A stretch of DNA of 64,000 bases from Symsagittifera roscoffensis. Its lineage: Eukaryota; Xenacoelomorpha; Acoela; Convolutidae. Location of the stretch: positions 28,172,833-28,236,832 of the forward strand of contig NC_087062.1 in the NCBI RefSeq assembly GCF_963678635.1, read 5' to 3'. Of this stretch, positions 12,996-27,900 are shown piece after piece. How positions within the stretch are numbered: the first letter of the stretch is position 1; each line of letters opens with the position of its first letter. The translations under genes and the position numbers were made by a program. The notes below the pieces were generated by a model. That model was given only the letters and a program-made list of their open reading frames with translations. It was not told the origin of the DNA and searched no databases.

Positions 12996-15900
12996 GTAAA
13001 ACTGTCTCCTTAATTAAAGGCTAAAGGAGTTTCCAATTTTGTGCAAACATCAATCCAATCTTCTGGCTAGATTTTTCATGGTAGCTTTATCTGTCATATT
13101 CAAATTAAGCCAAGTTCTACTTATTTAGAAAACATAAAAACACCGCTACTGGTGGTACTCTAATGTTTTCATGTTGACATGCATACACAAAAAACTGCTT
13201 ATCATACAATTTCATACAACACAATTGCTCATCATACAATTCCATGCAATAAGTGTCTAGAAAAAATGTTTAATATAGAATTTTCAAATATGAAAATTGT
13301 ATGATAAGCATTTGTTTTACATGGCTAGAAAAAAAATCCGAAATGAAAATTCCAAATTTCTGGAGAGTTTTTTTGTAGCAAAACCAATCCTACGCTCAAA
13401 CAAACAGTCTCCGAAAGAAAAGTGAATGCAAGAAATTTGCGCATTTTTGTGTATAATATAGTCTAGGCTGAAATTATAGTGCAAAAGAATCAAAAGGGAC
13501 TTCGAAATTTTGTGTATATTATCAGGTAAATTTTATTCTGCATAAAATAGGCCACATTTTTCAATCACTTAGTTTTTTGGAGCAAAATTTTTTTAACCAT
13601 ATACAAAGGTTACGGTTTTTTATTTATAATTCTGAGTGGAATAAACACAACAACTCTCTTGGCAAAAAATAGTTCACATTTACGATTCTTGTCAGTTACC
13701 CAATGAATTTTGTTTCAAAATAGAAAACCTAGGCAATTGTGTTTTGGGACAAAAGATGAAACGATGCCACATCTAAAATTTTCTTTTATGGAATATGCTT
13801 GTCCTAGATTTTCATTTATAGTAAAATGGCTAGCTTACAACTTCTATATTTGAGAAAATGCTTATCTTAAGTGTTTTTTTACTATGTTCTGTGCGTATTG
13901 TCTTGTATGAATTTGTATGATACGCAATTTCCGTATATAAAAGTTGTATGACAAGCGTTTTTGGCCAACCCAGGTGACAATTGTATCATTTATAGCCAAA
14001 TTATAGCAGCCAAAAAAGTGTATGTTGTCAGTCGCATATATATGATCCAGGTAATAATGTTTTCTATAAGGTAACAAAAAAAACAAAGACAACCGGCTGC
14101 AATGATGGTGGCAAAGAGTTTCCGATCTCAACCATTGAGAAAACAAATCGAAAACATGAAAAAAACTGTTGTTTTCGTTTCGATAAATTTTTGTTTCAGT
14201 AACGAGCAATCAATTTTGATCAAAAGAGTTCAAACGAAAGTTAACAAGACTGCTCGTATTATATCGCGCGTTAATTGTCCCAAATTGGTCAAAATGGCCA
14301 AAATGGCAACCTTTAAATCCTCATAACTTCACGAAAAATGATCACAAGTGAAATATCTTTTCAAATTTAAGCTCAGGACAACAATACCTTTTGAATGATA
14401 TAAAAAAATTCCGTCAAAAATGGCTAGTTAAAAAGTCGAAATTTGTCTGAAGAAAAATAGACAAATATTCCGTTACTTTTATATCGAAAGTCGGAACAAT
14501 AACAGCTAAGTTGATACCAAAATTGCAGTAGAATTAAAGTGACAGTTCAGTCTCTCATCAAATCTTTCGTTAGTTTTGTGTCATTCAGACTGAACAACTG
14601 AAAAATTCAGAACAATCGTCTGCGACACTGAGACGTTAACTTTTTGGACGCCGAATTAAGACATAAAAGTTTGTTTTTAACATGATAACACATTTTACGT
14701 CTTACATACTTTCATTGAGGTGATCAAAAGCAAAGAAAAAATAACACCAGCTTTGCCGTCTTTCTTCCCACTTCGTGAAGTGGTACAAAAACAATTCATA
14801 TCGAATGTCAATACATCACTTAACTTTAGTTCAGCAACCACTTTTCAGTACTTTATTTTACCTCGTATTTTTTTTCAGACGTTAAACCAAAACAAAAATT
14901 TATATGATTTTTGTAAAACTAGAAGCAAGATTTTTTTACTTTTCAGAAAAAAACAGACTGCTCAACAACCGTATCTGTCACCGCCGAGGATAGGAACTTT
15001 CTATCTGAACTTTTAAGCATCACTTTTTTGACATTTCAGCATATAGACACATTTTAACAAAAAACTTTAAAATATTCAAGATGTAGCAAAAAAAAAAACC
15101 TCAATGAAAAACCTCAATTTTGAACTATTTATTCAATAGAAAAATCAACTCGTCAGGCGTAAGAGCAAACAAGGGTGCTAGTGGTACTAATGGCACTAAT
15201 GGTACTAATGGGATTGCTTGTAGTTTTAGGCACACGAAATGCAAATCTTGTACAAATCTTGCGAGGTTCTTGCAGCAAACATTTTTTTTGCTAATTAAAA
15301 GCTTTTTGCAGTCCCAAATCTCAGCCCCGGTGATTGTTATGATTCTATACTTAGAGATTTTTATGTTTTTTAATTCTTTTTTAAGAATACAAATCTTGCA
15401 AGATTCTTGTAAAGTTTGCATTTATTTAGCCATGTAGAATTTTTAGTGATGACGTATATTGATTGAACTTTAAGCAAACATTTTGCCCTTTTGAATTTTT
15501 TCTCCAGTAACCATTTAGAAAAAGATGTATTAGCAGAAAAAAAAAGTTGAGAACTCAGATAATTTTACATGAACAGTTTTTCAAACCTGAAGTATATACT
15601 TTCAATAACCTTTAATTTTAATGCAATTAAAACATTTCAATTTCAAATTATGTATCCTGCGGCTTAAGAGGAAAAATTCTGCATTTTTCAGTGAGATCTT
15701 TAGCTGAGTATTTGCTAGAGAATAATCTGTTTCGAAATTTTCCGTGAATACTTGTCCTTTACCTTTTGAATATTTATCCTTTGCCTTTCTTCTCTTAATT
15801 CAAATGGTTTTTGACCTTGAAAAGACACAATGATAATGAAATCTCATGAGGTTTATTTGATTTTCACAAAAAAGGAGGCTCATGAATTCAAACTTCAAAC

Positions 15901-18900
15901 AATCTATAGGTTTCTTTTGTGCTGGTGATACCTGAATGATCCGGATAAGCGTCAAAAGCGGATTCACCAGCATATCGTTTTTTTGGCTATTTTAAGTACA
16001 ACCTAGTGAAGCGGAGCAAGCCTTCGTTTTTGCCAATGGCGCTGTTGTTTTGAATTTTTTCAGATTATTTTTCATGCAAACGTAATTTTTGACTTCTTTT
16101 CACATATACTGATTTGTCTATCACTCCCCAAAATTTAAGTGTGGTAGATTTTGCAACAAAGTTTTTCCTGTCTTGTCGCGGAATCCACAATCAACTCGAA
16201 AAGGTAAGGATTGCCTCAATTTCCTGGCCACCTATTGTGTATTGTTGTATTTTCAGTACTCAGCGTGGTGGTTTGAGAAAGTGAGCATGGCTGTCATCCT
16301 GCTCAACTGCGTCACTCTTGGCATGTTCCAGCCATGCGAGGACAGAGACACCTGTGTATCCAGGAGGTCAGTACTTTGTAACTTTGCAAGTGTAAGAGGT
16401 TCGAATCGGAGCAAGGACGCATCTATAAAAAAGAGTTTGCATTTTCAATCGGACAAGAATATATGATGAGAACATTTTGAAACATATTCACAAAATTGTA
16501 ACGTGTTCCAGCAAAAACTAAATTTTGCCACTATTTTGGGCAGTTTATTTTTTGCTCAGGTGTCAAGTTTTGGAGTTCCTCGACCTGTGTATCTCCATCT
16601 TCTTCATGGTGGAGATGGCCACCAAGGTGTTGGCCATGGGTTGCTGGGGAGAGGCAGGCTACTTCAGAGACACCTGGAACAAACTAGACGCTTTCATAGT
16701 CTTCTCAAGGTCAGCCGAACTCTTTAAATTTTTGTCAAATTCGAGAAAAATAGCAAATTAGCTGGTTGGTATGCAAATGACCCTTAATAATCCGATCACA
16801 AAAATCTGTGTTAAGTTCTGTTTTGTTGCCAAAAAATTTCATTTTTTTCTTTGTTTCCTACTGTTTTTGAGTTGTTGGGAAAAATCATTATTCAGTTCTA
16901 AAAAAGTCCAGGTCATAGCTCCTTTCTTCTCCATTAGAGACTAAAAGAACAAAAATTTTCAACCAAAATTGAATGAAAAAATTTCTGCTTGCCAAAAGTT
17001 CTCATGTTGAAAATTTTTTCTTCATTATTCATTGTTGCTATTTAATTAGAAGCAGTTCATTGCTTCAAAGGAATGAATTATGAATCAATCAATTTGTTTC
17101 TTAAAATATTAGCTTTGAAAAGATGTGAGTATTAAGCAAATGTATTTAAATCTGAACATTTAAGCCGCTCACTCAACTTCAATTTTAACAAAAACATATC
17201 AAATTTACCCGACTAAAAGCTGTTTTTTTTCTTAACCCGAGAGCATATATGAGCCCATTTGATAACATATTAGGTCTGCATTAGGATGCCCAATTTTTTG
17301 AGAAGAAAAAAAGGCACAAAAACGCACAATAAAAGTTGGTATATATCTGATTTCAAATGTTGGAAAAAGTACATCATTTTGCGACCAGAATAGATAGAAG
17401 ACAAAATTATAAAGTCATTTTTGAATTTTTTTTTTGCCAAGGATTTTGGATTCTTTTAAAGTCATAGCATCTATATCGTTCAGATTGCAAAAATAGTTTT
17501 TGAAAACAACTGTTTCAAAGAGACAAAACAGATAGTTTTAACAAAATTCTCCATTTGGTACCTACAAACGAATCTTTTCTCTCTAAGTAAAGACAATATT
17601 TTAATATGAGAGCTTTCTAGAAAAATCTCTTTTTAAAATTGTTTTTTATTTGGTAAAAAATTTGCTGATTTGATCTAAATTACAACCTCACCCTCTTTTT
17701 CTAAGGGGTAGATTTTGTTAAATGTATCCGTCATATTTTTTAACTTATTATTTACTAATTGTTGGGAGCCCCCTATTTCTCAAACAAAATCATTGAAATT
17801 TTGGTGAGTTGAACTTTTGTTAGCGATGAAAAGAACTTATCCTGCTAATTGTTCCGATTTTTATAGGAAATGGAATTTTAATGCTTGGGGCGGTGTTTTT
17901 ATGCAATCATTTTTCGGTGATTGAATAATTTTTTTTGACAAAACAATTATACCCCATTGAAGATATTGACTCCCTGAAATCAAATTAAAAGACATATTTT
18001 ACCTACGATCATTTTTTTAATGTTGTGGGAGTTTGAAAGTTGTCAATTTGACCATGCTCTGGACTATTTAATGAGCACTTTGAAAATTTTATTCAATATT
18101 CTGAAAACCTAATGTGATTTATTTATGTGTGGGGAATTATCCAGCACAAGAAACTCGTTTCAAATTGATTTGAGGATAGCTTATCGGTAGTACTATGTTT
18201 GTCCGACTCAAGTTTTTATACTTGATCTTCGATTTGTCCAAAACGTATAGTTTTTCATTATTTTCCCCCAAAAACTATTCGATATGAGTTAAGGGGCAGA
18301 CGTAATATTCAGATTTTTCCCTGAATGTTCCGACTGCCTCTAGCAGTCGTGTTTCAGTCGTAAAATAACAGCCGTCGTGTTACATTTAGCATTAATTTGG
18401 AGCGGACATATCTAGTCGTCTACGCCGTGGCCACTAAATTTAAAACAAAAACATTTAGTCTCGTACTAAATACTCCCAACAATGATAGCTAAATACTGAG
18501 CAATTAGAACAAAAATTTTTGACTGCCATTTCAAATTTATCCTAAATATTTGTTGTTTTTTGTAGAAAAAAAAAACAGCTAAATTAGGTAATTAATTGCA
18601 AAATAAGAGGTAATTCTAGCAAATAAAAAACATACATTTGAAGTTGATACAATTTAATTTCATCAAATTTTAGTTGTCATTGTCCTCAATTTTTGTGAAA
18701 TTTGGTCTGAAACTCTAAAAAAGGAAAAAAATTTATTACTATTTTCTCAAGAATGAGACATATTTTTTGGGGAAGTCAAATCACAACTGAAAAAACTTCA
18801 TATGATACATATGATACCACATTAAACACCCTCAATATTTGTTTGAGGAAGTCAAAATCGAGAAGAAAAGCACCCTGCGCCATAGTTAATAGTAGTTCTG

Positions 18901-21900
18901 CAAAAATAATACTTAATCTTTTTTTCTTCCGATTCTTGTTCTAAAAATATAATTGAAATTAGGAATAATCTATATCAGTTGAATTAACATTATCGATCAA
19001 GCACGGATTAAGGAAGCCTGAAGCAGATGAAGCTACTTTCTTATTTTAAATTAATTTTTTAAAATTTTACTATGACTTCTATCTTTCATTGATTTTTTCT
19101 TTAGCAGAAATCATTTGTCCGATCAGTTATACTTAGTATGGTCGAATGTCATGATAGCTCGCAAGTCATTTCCCCGTCAATATCAGCTAATTTAGCATTA
19201 TCGATCAAGCTTCAATTAATTGAACCTGGAATAGATTAGATGAAGTTTTTAACTTAACTTAAAATTAAATCTTCATAGTACTGACTTCTATTTTTCCATG
19301 TAACTTTTTGCAACAGAAATTATTTGCCCTTTCAGTTATACTACAGGAAGGTGGAAAGTCACAATACCCCACAAGTGATTGCTTATGAAACAAAGTGGTC
19401 AATACATATAGTTTAAGTGGTCAAATGGATGCCTATAATAATCCCTTACGCCAACTCAGATGTCAACGATATATCTATCATTAAAGTCAATCAAACCCTG
19501 ATGAATTATGGATAGCCGGAAGCAAAAGATCTAGTTTTTGAGGGTTTATTCGGAGCTCTTTATGTAGAACAAGAATCTTCACTCAACAAGAATCTTCTAG
19601 ATTTTTTGTTCTCAAATGCATAGGTCATGTAAAAATCCTATAAAAAACGAATTCTAATTTTGGGACCGCCGTCTGTAAAATAGGTTAATTGCTTAACTTT
19701 ACGATGATTTTTCACTGCTAACCAATTTCGCATCCTTTTATCGGTTAATTCTATTTCAGTATAATTGAGTACACTGTCAACCTGGAAAACGTAAGCATCT
19801 CAGCTGTGAGGACTGTGCGCGTACTGAGACCACTGAGGGCAATCAATCGAGTTCCAAGTAAGTAGAATTAACAAAATCTGTCATGCCTAGACTCCTTGAA
19901 AACTGCTCAAAGACAATTTTGCCGTGTGGATATATTACACCATTTTTTATAAGCAACCGATTGCCGGGCTGGGGCTCGGTTGCTTAGCTGAACATTGGAA
20001 TATAAGGCTCAAAAATGTTGAGTAGTTGCTTAACTCTGACTAGATAATTAGTAGTGCCTCATCTTGACTATTGTATAAACTTTTTTGAATAAACTTTTTT
20101 GTGTACCTTTATTTTTTCCGAGCCTCGCTAGTTGGTTAAAAATTACTTAATTTTTAGAACGTTTTGAGACTCAGTTGGTTTTAAGCGGTTGCTTATAAAA
20201 AATGGGTGTAGTGAGAATATATTGACGAGAAAGTTAAACGGTGCAAGCATGAGTACAAAAAATTCAGTTTATGCTCTGATTTTGCAATCTGCTAGGCTTT
20301 TAACGAGTTATTTTCATCTATGTACAACATAGACAACGAACCAGCGAAAGTATTTTTCCAGGAATATACTTATCAGATTTTTTCGTTTCGCAATGCGAAA
20401 TTCTTAACGAATTGAGTAAATGCAAATCAAGATCAAATTCAGTTGATGGTAAATCTCCTAATATGTTAATTTTGTTTTACAGTTCTGTTTGAAGGATATT
20501 GTTGAACTGTTTAATTGCATAGTCAGTGAGAAAGAGAATCCAGATATCTGGAAAATAGCACACAAAAATCCTTTACACAAAAAGCTTCTCATATGAAAAT
20601 TGCAAATTACAGGTCCATTTCAATAAATCCTGCTCTCGCCCTAAAATTTGAACAAGTTTTATATAACAAGATAAGAGGGTTCATTCAATGAAAGTTGTGT
20701 AAAAACGAACATGGATTTAGAAAAGCTCATTCGACTGCGAAAAACTTTATAATGAACTGCGATGTTATATACAAGAAATTTGAAGAAGGAGAATTACCTC
20801 TCACACTATTTTAGATATTGCAAAAGCTTTCGACTCTATTAGCCATAACCTGATTTTCAACAAGCTTGCCAAAATAGGCTTCGACAATGAGTTTCTTCAT
20901 TTTTTGCATCTTATCTCGGAAACAGAAAACAAAAAGTTTTTCTTCGTAATATATTGTCTCATTCCCGCAATATAACGAGTGATGGAAGACGAGGATCAAT
21001 TTTTGCAGTGTTCTTGTTTTAATTTTTAGAAACGATATACAGGAAATTGTTGACAACACTTCCTTTTTATTTGCTGACGATGCGAAAATTATTGGAAATT
21101 GCTTTGACATTTTTTTTATTCAAACAGTTTTCAACAATGTAATAACCTGGGCAGCAGAAAACAGAATTGACTTCAATTTTGACAAGTTTGAACAAAATAG
21201 ATTTTAAAAACTAAACAAGAGATACCCTTTACGCGATATTTCTTCTATTGATGGAGAACAGGTAGTTTTAACAGACACGGTGAAAGACCTTGTTGTTTGG
21301 TGCAATTTCAAAATGTCATGGATATTACACATCAACGAAAGTCTTAAAAATGCAAACAAGCAATTTAATTACATCAGAAGATCTTCGCCAAACTCACTGA
21401 GTAGCTCTGTTCGGGTTTCGCTTTTCAAATCTGCATTCTATCATCTACAGCATCTACAGTTTAGTTTGCGACAAAAACCCAATGTAGGGGAATAGAAAAA
21501 AATCAACGACGATGCATAAAATGGTGTTACAAAAAACATGAATTGATTGATGAGGATTATGTTTTTTACTTGAATAAAAGTAAACTGTTGCCAATTTCAC
21601 TGACGTTATTTAAAAACGATTTGATTTTGCTAAATACCATTTTTAATAACAAGTTGCTGATAAGTTTTCTTTGTTTTTGGACAATCGACAATGGCTTTGA
21701 TTCAAATCGAGTGAGAAACAAGAATGCCAATGATAACACGATGCAAATTTTGTGAAAATTTCTTTTACTGTGTCGCAGAATTGTCAAACATCCTCGCAAG
21801 ATCGAACAATTTGCCTGGCTATGATCCTTTTCGAGATCTTGTAATCTTTAGAAAAAATTGAACCTGTTATTGGTTGACAAAGTTCAAACATTCAAATACT

Positions 21901-24900
21901 CGATTTATCCAGAGTGTTGGTTTTTAAGTTTATTTTACTAACTTTGCTATCAATGACTAAGAGCAACTAATCCCCGCCTTGCGGGCTTAACTCAATCTTA
22001 TTATGATTATTTTTTTTATTATTTCGAGAAATAGAGAAACGTTGATGCCATTGGACACCCTTATCATTCGTGTACATCAATAAGTTTGGGACAAAATTCT
22101 CGTCAGCACGCTCTAGTATCAACAAGGTAACTGGAAGCCTTTGAAGGATCTCTTTAACCATCCCCTTTGGTACGAAGTAACAAAATGCCACCCTCGTAAT
22201 GAACTGGTTCAACGGTTAAACATACGTACTGAATTTTGTACCTAGTAGCGAATGCTCCCCCATTTGCAAAACGGGGAAATAGTTAAAAAGATCCCTTTTG
22301 AACTACAAAGATGCGGAAATGATGAGAAATGGACTGCCCTTATCCAGACTGCACATATTTTTGATGATCCTCTGCAAATTGTATCAACAAAACTTATGCC
22401 ATGCACAGTTTGGCCTCGTAGTGTTATTAAAAGTTATTATACCTAATATTTAACACATTGTTGATACTCTCCTCGAAGGCTGTCTAAATAGTAGCCATGA
22501 AAATTCGATTGTTGTGATCTTCGGAGTCACAGAGAACTAAAAACATTCTTGAGGCCTTCGCATGTAGCCTTAATGCTAGTTGAAAGCTGATTGAACCCAG
22601 TTGATTCTAAAGTGGTGCCTCTTTAGGTCTTCGGATCCTAGTGATGTTGCTACTGGACACTTTGCCGATGTTGGGCAATGTGTTGATGCTCTGTTTCTTC
22701 GTCTTCTTCATCTTCGGAATCATAGCCGTGCAGCTGTGGGCGGGCAAACTGCGCAACAGGTGTTTCCTCAATCACACCATGATACAACACATCAACGTCA
22801 CGTGAGTATACTTGCTGTTGGACACTTCCGAGAATCCCTGATGATGTCATCAAAAAATTATCGTGTAATGTGGCGAATTCCGCACTGATAATTTTTTCGC
22901 AAAGTGGAGTAGTTTTATTTTAGGAATGGGCTGAACTTTATTAAATTGCATTTTCATGTTAATTTGGTACAGTTCCAAAGTGTTTAAAGGTAAGCGTCCG
23001 CAAAGTAAAGAAATAAAAATGTGTCTTTTTCAATCTATACTCACATCACTCGGCAAAATATTTCAAGCTGATTCCGGTTTATTATTTTCTCGAGGGGCGG
23101 CAGATTTTCAAACAAACTTTAAACTTTTTATCGGTCTTTTTCAGACCAAATTAACTTTCCGAGCTCTCCCAAATCATTATTATAAACCTTTGTGTCGTCA
23201 GGGTGTCGAATCCCTAAGCGGTGAAGGAGCTCCGCCCCTCGCCCCCTTCCCACCTTAAATCCGTTACTGATTTCAATTTTTGAAAAATCGTATCCAATTT
23301 TGCTTCTAGATAAGAGAGTAAAACCCTAAAATTGTTTATATGTCGTGAAATTAAAGTTCTGAAAGTACTCAAGATTTAGGCTAGGCTTAGATTGAACCTG
23401 TGAATTTTTCGGCTGCTATTCTGAATCATTAATTATACTGCGAGATCAGACTTTTGATCTTGAATCTTATAGCTGATTGGTCCTGGGTTACTGCTTCAAT
23501 TATTGCTCCAACTTCCTTCCAAGAACTTCTTAAATCTGTGGAATACAGAATTTCCCATTTCAGACTTGAAAGCTTCAATAATTGCTGTTTGAAATACGAA
23601 TTAGCCGTTGAGTTGTTCGTTCGCATTTGAATGAGTTTGTTTTTTGATCTATTCATTGAAATTTTGAAAATCAATTGTTGAAAATGGTAGAAAAAACTGC
23701 GTACGACTTAGGAATCTGAATCTTAAGGCATTGGAGAGAATGCAAAGCTTTCATATGCTGAGCTAACTTTGAGTCGATTCGTTTTCTATTAAAAAAATAT
23801 CACTTAAAGCGGGATGATGGTTGCTTTGCAAGTATAATTTTAGGCCATAGTTTTGTTTGTAAGACTAATTTTGAAAAACATTTTTTTGTTTTTCTTAAAT
23901 AGTTTTACGAGGTTCAACCTTAATTTTCTGAGCAATTTTGAAAATCTAAATATGGTAAAAACTTATGAGTTGGTCTCACTAACAATATTTAAAATGATCG
24001 CCTTCTGCTAAGCATTAATTCAAAGTACCAGAGAAAAGACTGAGAAGCTGTTAAATTTTTTTATTCAGAATGACTTTTTCTGCAACTCAAAAACATTTTT
24101 GTTCTTCTCATTTCAAATAATTATTAAAAAGAACTACAACATAATGCGTCACTGGATCCCAAAAACTTTTTTGTGCAACCTAAACTTTTGCTGGAACAAG
24201 TACAACCGAATGTTAGATTACCTCTGTCTATTATGAATTGTTTTTTTTTCCGTTTCTGACAATTATTTATACTTGCATCAAAGGATTAAGCTTAAAGCAA
24301 AAAAAATGAATGGATGGAAAAAAAGCTAACGATCAATTTTAGTTTTGGTAGAAAACAGCTATTTTCTAATACCCAAATATAAAATCAAGAGCTAGGTTTT
24401 AAGTAGGAAACGAAATACTTTCTGTGGTTTTAGATGAGAATTTTTATAGGAGCATATAGCCAGCCTTAATCAGAGAGCCCTCAAGGCTCATGGCCGAAAT
24501 TTATTGCTATAGATTGAATGTTATTAACAAAAAAAACTCATGCTAGACACTTTGTATAACAAATATGGAACCGAAGGGGCAAAAGTTAGTTTTTATCAAA
24601 CGGATTAGCAAATAATTTGGAGTTGAGAAAAAATTCATTCAATCAAACTGCGCTTATTCTTTTTTACTAAACAAGAAAGATAGCTTATGCAAAACACATA
24701 AAAAAGATGTTTTTTCAAGCAAGGATTTTTGTGTTTGCGAATAGATCAAAACATTGACAATAGTGATCGGATATTAATATCCATTCGCAGCTATCAATAG
24801 TGTAAAATCAAAGTAAGAAATGGATTAAAGTCAAAGCACGACAAGACTGCTCGTATCAGGGCGAAGCCCTGAAAGTTCCGACTGCCTTTTAATGTTTATG

Positions 24901-27900
24901 GGGCAGTAATAACATTAAAAAGTTAAATGTGAAAAAACAAAATGAAATTTTTTTTTGAAATTTGAATTTTGTAACAAAAATCATCACCCCACACGCCATA
25001 TAAAGTAGAAAAGGATAGATTTCGCTCCTTGTAACAAATTAATTATGGCAAATAGGCTTCTTTCAACCAACTTGCAACAATTTCTAAGACGGATTGACTC
25101 TCCGCTTACGCATTAATAGCGCGAAATATATCGCGCGTTAATTGTCCCAAATTGGCCAAAATGTCAATCTTTAAACCCCCATAACTTTATGAAAAATGAT
25201 CACAGGTAAAATATCTTTTCAAATTTAAGCTCAGGGCAACAATACCTTACGAATGATAAAAAAATTCCCTCAAAAATAGCTAGTTAAAAAGTCGAAATTT
25301 GTCTGAAGAAAAAAAAACCCACCCCGAGCCCAAATATTCCGTTACTTTCGTATCGAAAGTCGGAACAAATATGAAACAAAGTTCTAAATGTAGTAGAAAA
25401 TAGATACCACTTAAATTATGAACAAGTAATACAATAATTGGAAAAAATTTAATTGATATATCAAGTTTGATCAAAGTTTCACGAAAAGAGAACTGACAAA
25501 ATTAATTCATCAAATTCGAAAAATATACATACCGGACAAAAAATTTAGATGAATAATTTTTGCGATTTTTGACGGTAAGTGGAATCAAAAACTATTAAAC
25601 TGATGTTGAAGATGGACTTTTTCTAACCATTTTTTACTTTTGTTTTTCAGTTAAAATCTGCGTACAAAGAAATTCTGCTATTTTACCTTGCTCTTGAGGC
25701 ATCCTTGACATGCTCACTGCTTTTTGATTTCCTGACAAGTGGACTAATTGTAAAAGAATTGCAACTACTTTCATTTTTTATCAGTTTTTCCGGGGTCTGT
25801 TTGAAAAGTGTTCCTGATTATAAATTTAAATTTGACAGTTTTTTCTTCTCAAACCAGCTAGCTTCATGATTCAAAAAACTATGCACGTAATTCAATTTGT
25901 CACGTACAAAAGGGTTTCTAAATCTTGAAAAGTACGGCAAACTTCATACTTTATAACGAAAAAACTTCAAAACTTCATCTATGTTAAAACTTCAACTTAA
26001 TAAAAATAGTAAAAATTGCCAAAATGATTCTGTCACTGAAGAAACGCCTGACAAACCTGAAAAAATCGGAAAATTCAAAAAAAAAAAATTGTTTTCTACT
26101 CGCTGTTTTATTGATAACCGAGGTTGAAATATTCAGTGCTACATAAACAGCGACTAGCTACCCATGTTTGATTTGTGATCTGTTTAGGGACTACCCTCTC
26201 CCGCCCTATTACGAGACTGGTATCTACCCGGGCTACGGTCTCTTCATCTGCAGCCGCAGTCAAGGTGGCAACTTCCACTGTGGGGACCTCCCTAGATGGC
26301 AGCACAACCACAACTACTGCGACAAGACATTCGGTTACTTTCTTTCATCTCAAATCTTCTATCGTTCTAACTATTAACTGTGATTAATGATGAACTGTTT
26401 CATTGGTTTTCCTTGTAACCTTCAGAATAAATATGATTGAAAAGATGCAGAACCGTGATCAAAATTGCTCTGGAAAATATATTTTTTTTCAGGCTGCTCG
26501 CTCAAAAACTTGAAAAAAAATTCATTTAAGCCACTTTTGCTTCAAAATTTTAACCAGTTCTTGTTCTTGTATGGTTTCAATCTTAAAAATTTGATATTTA
26601 CAGGAAAAATTATTGCCCTCAAGCCTCTGCTGATTTTTTCAATAAAGCAATAAAGAAGACATTTGATTTACCTAATGAGGCCACAAAACGTCTGCCGCAC
26701 TAGAGCGAAACATCACGTAGTCAGTTCATCGCCTGATCAAAGTTGCTAGACTATTCATAATCTCTATTTTGATGAAGATAACGCCCCTTCCGTGACTTAA
26801 TGAAAGCCATTGTCATTAAAATGTTCCACGAGACCTCATCAAATTCCACAAATCTAAGAGAAAAAAAATCGATGGCGAGCGTGAAATTTAACAACATGGA
26901 CTAAATTTGTGTTCATGCACAAGCGACCAAAATCAATAGCCATACGACATGAAAATTCCACCGTATACAAAAAACAGTGTGAAAATCAGAAAGTTTCGGC
27001 AACAATTATTTTTGTAACAACTAAACTTGATTTTTTTCTTCGATTTTATTAGCTCTTTTCGAGTGTGTTTTGAGCAGACAAATTGATCATAAAATTGTTT
27101 GCAAAATTTATTTAAAATGAAAAATTAGCATCATTTGTTCCAGGAAGCGCTGAAATAAGTTCCAAAAACTAGTTTTCTGCAGCTAAAAGCTAATTATTTG
27201 AATTTTGAAAAACTAATTATAGCTTACTTTAGAACTTTATTTGATGGCAAAAGATTTTAACGCAATTGATTTTTCCAGAGGAGGCCGGCGTGGCGGAGTT
27301 GTCATATGCTGTGATGTCAGACCACTGCATCAACCTCAGCTCCTATTACACTGAGTGCAGAGCAGGAGCTGACAACCCCTTCCAGGGTGCAATCACCTTC
27401 GACAACATACTACTCGCATGGGTCGCCATTTTCCAGGTATCAAACTCATATCTGGATAGTTTGCTGTTTATGTTTCAGAGAAAAACATCGGTTTTCGGTG
27501 CCGTAGATTTTGCCTTTCTGGGTTTGGGTCTTTTCAGATGACTTTTTGCAAATTCGAGAATTGTAATCGTGAAGATTACTTTGAAAGTTTTTTACTCTCT
27601 AAAAATCACCATTCTACTCTTCAGATGGGTTGTTTTTATTGTGTTTTGTTACAGGTGATCTCTTTGGAAGGTTGGGCAGATATCATGTACATTGTGCAGG
27701 ACAGCCACTCATTCTACGACTTCCTCTACTTCGTCTTCCTCATCGTGGTAACTATTATGCAACATTGTCAATTACGTAACATTGATTATGTAGCAATATT
27801 ATGCAAGTGGTATGAAATAAAACTCATCAATCATCACGAGGAATTTTACTGACAATTTCTTTATTGTTGATATTCTTACTATATAGCTGTGAAAAATGTC

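Larger units (their letters stand above)
12996..16263 (+). other. intron 1 with repeats
   Basis: GT...AG intron in Cav3. It contains a terminal-inverted-repeat element (13191-13955), a truncated family A repeat (14245-14495) and a GGTACTAAT minisatellite (15175-15214). No further exon supported. Confidence 0.7.

Noticed and set aside
15120-15437. Open frames on both strands over the GGTACTAAT minisatellite
   Set aside because: Repeat-driven frame, no family resemblance.
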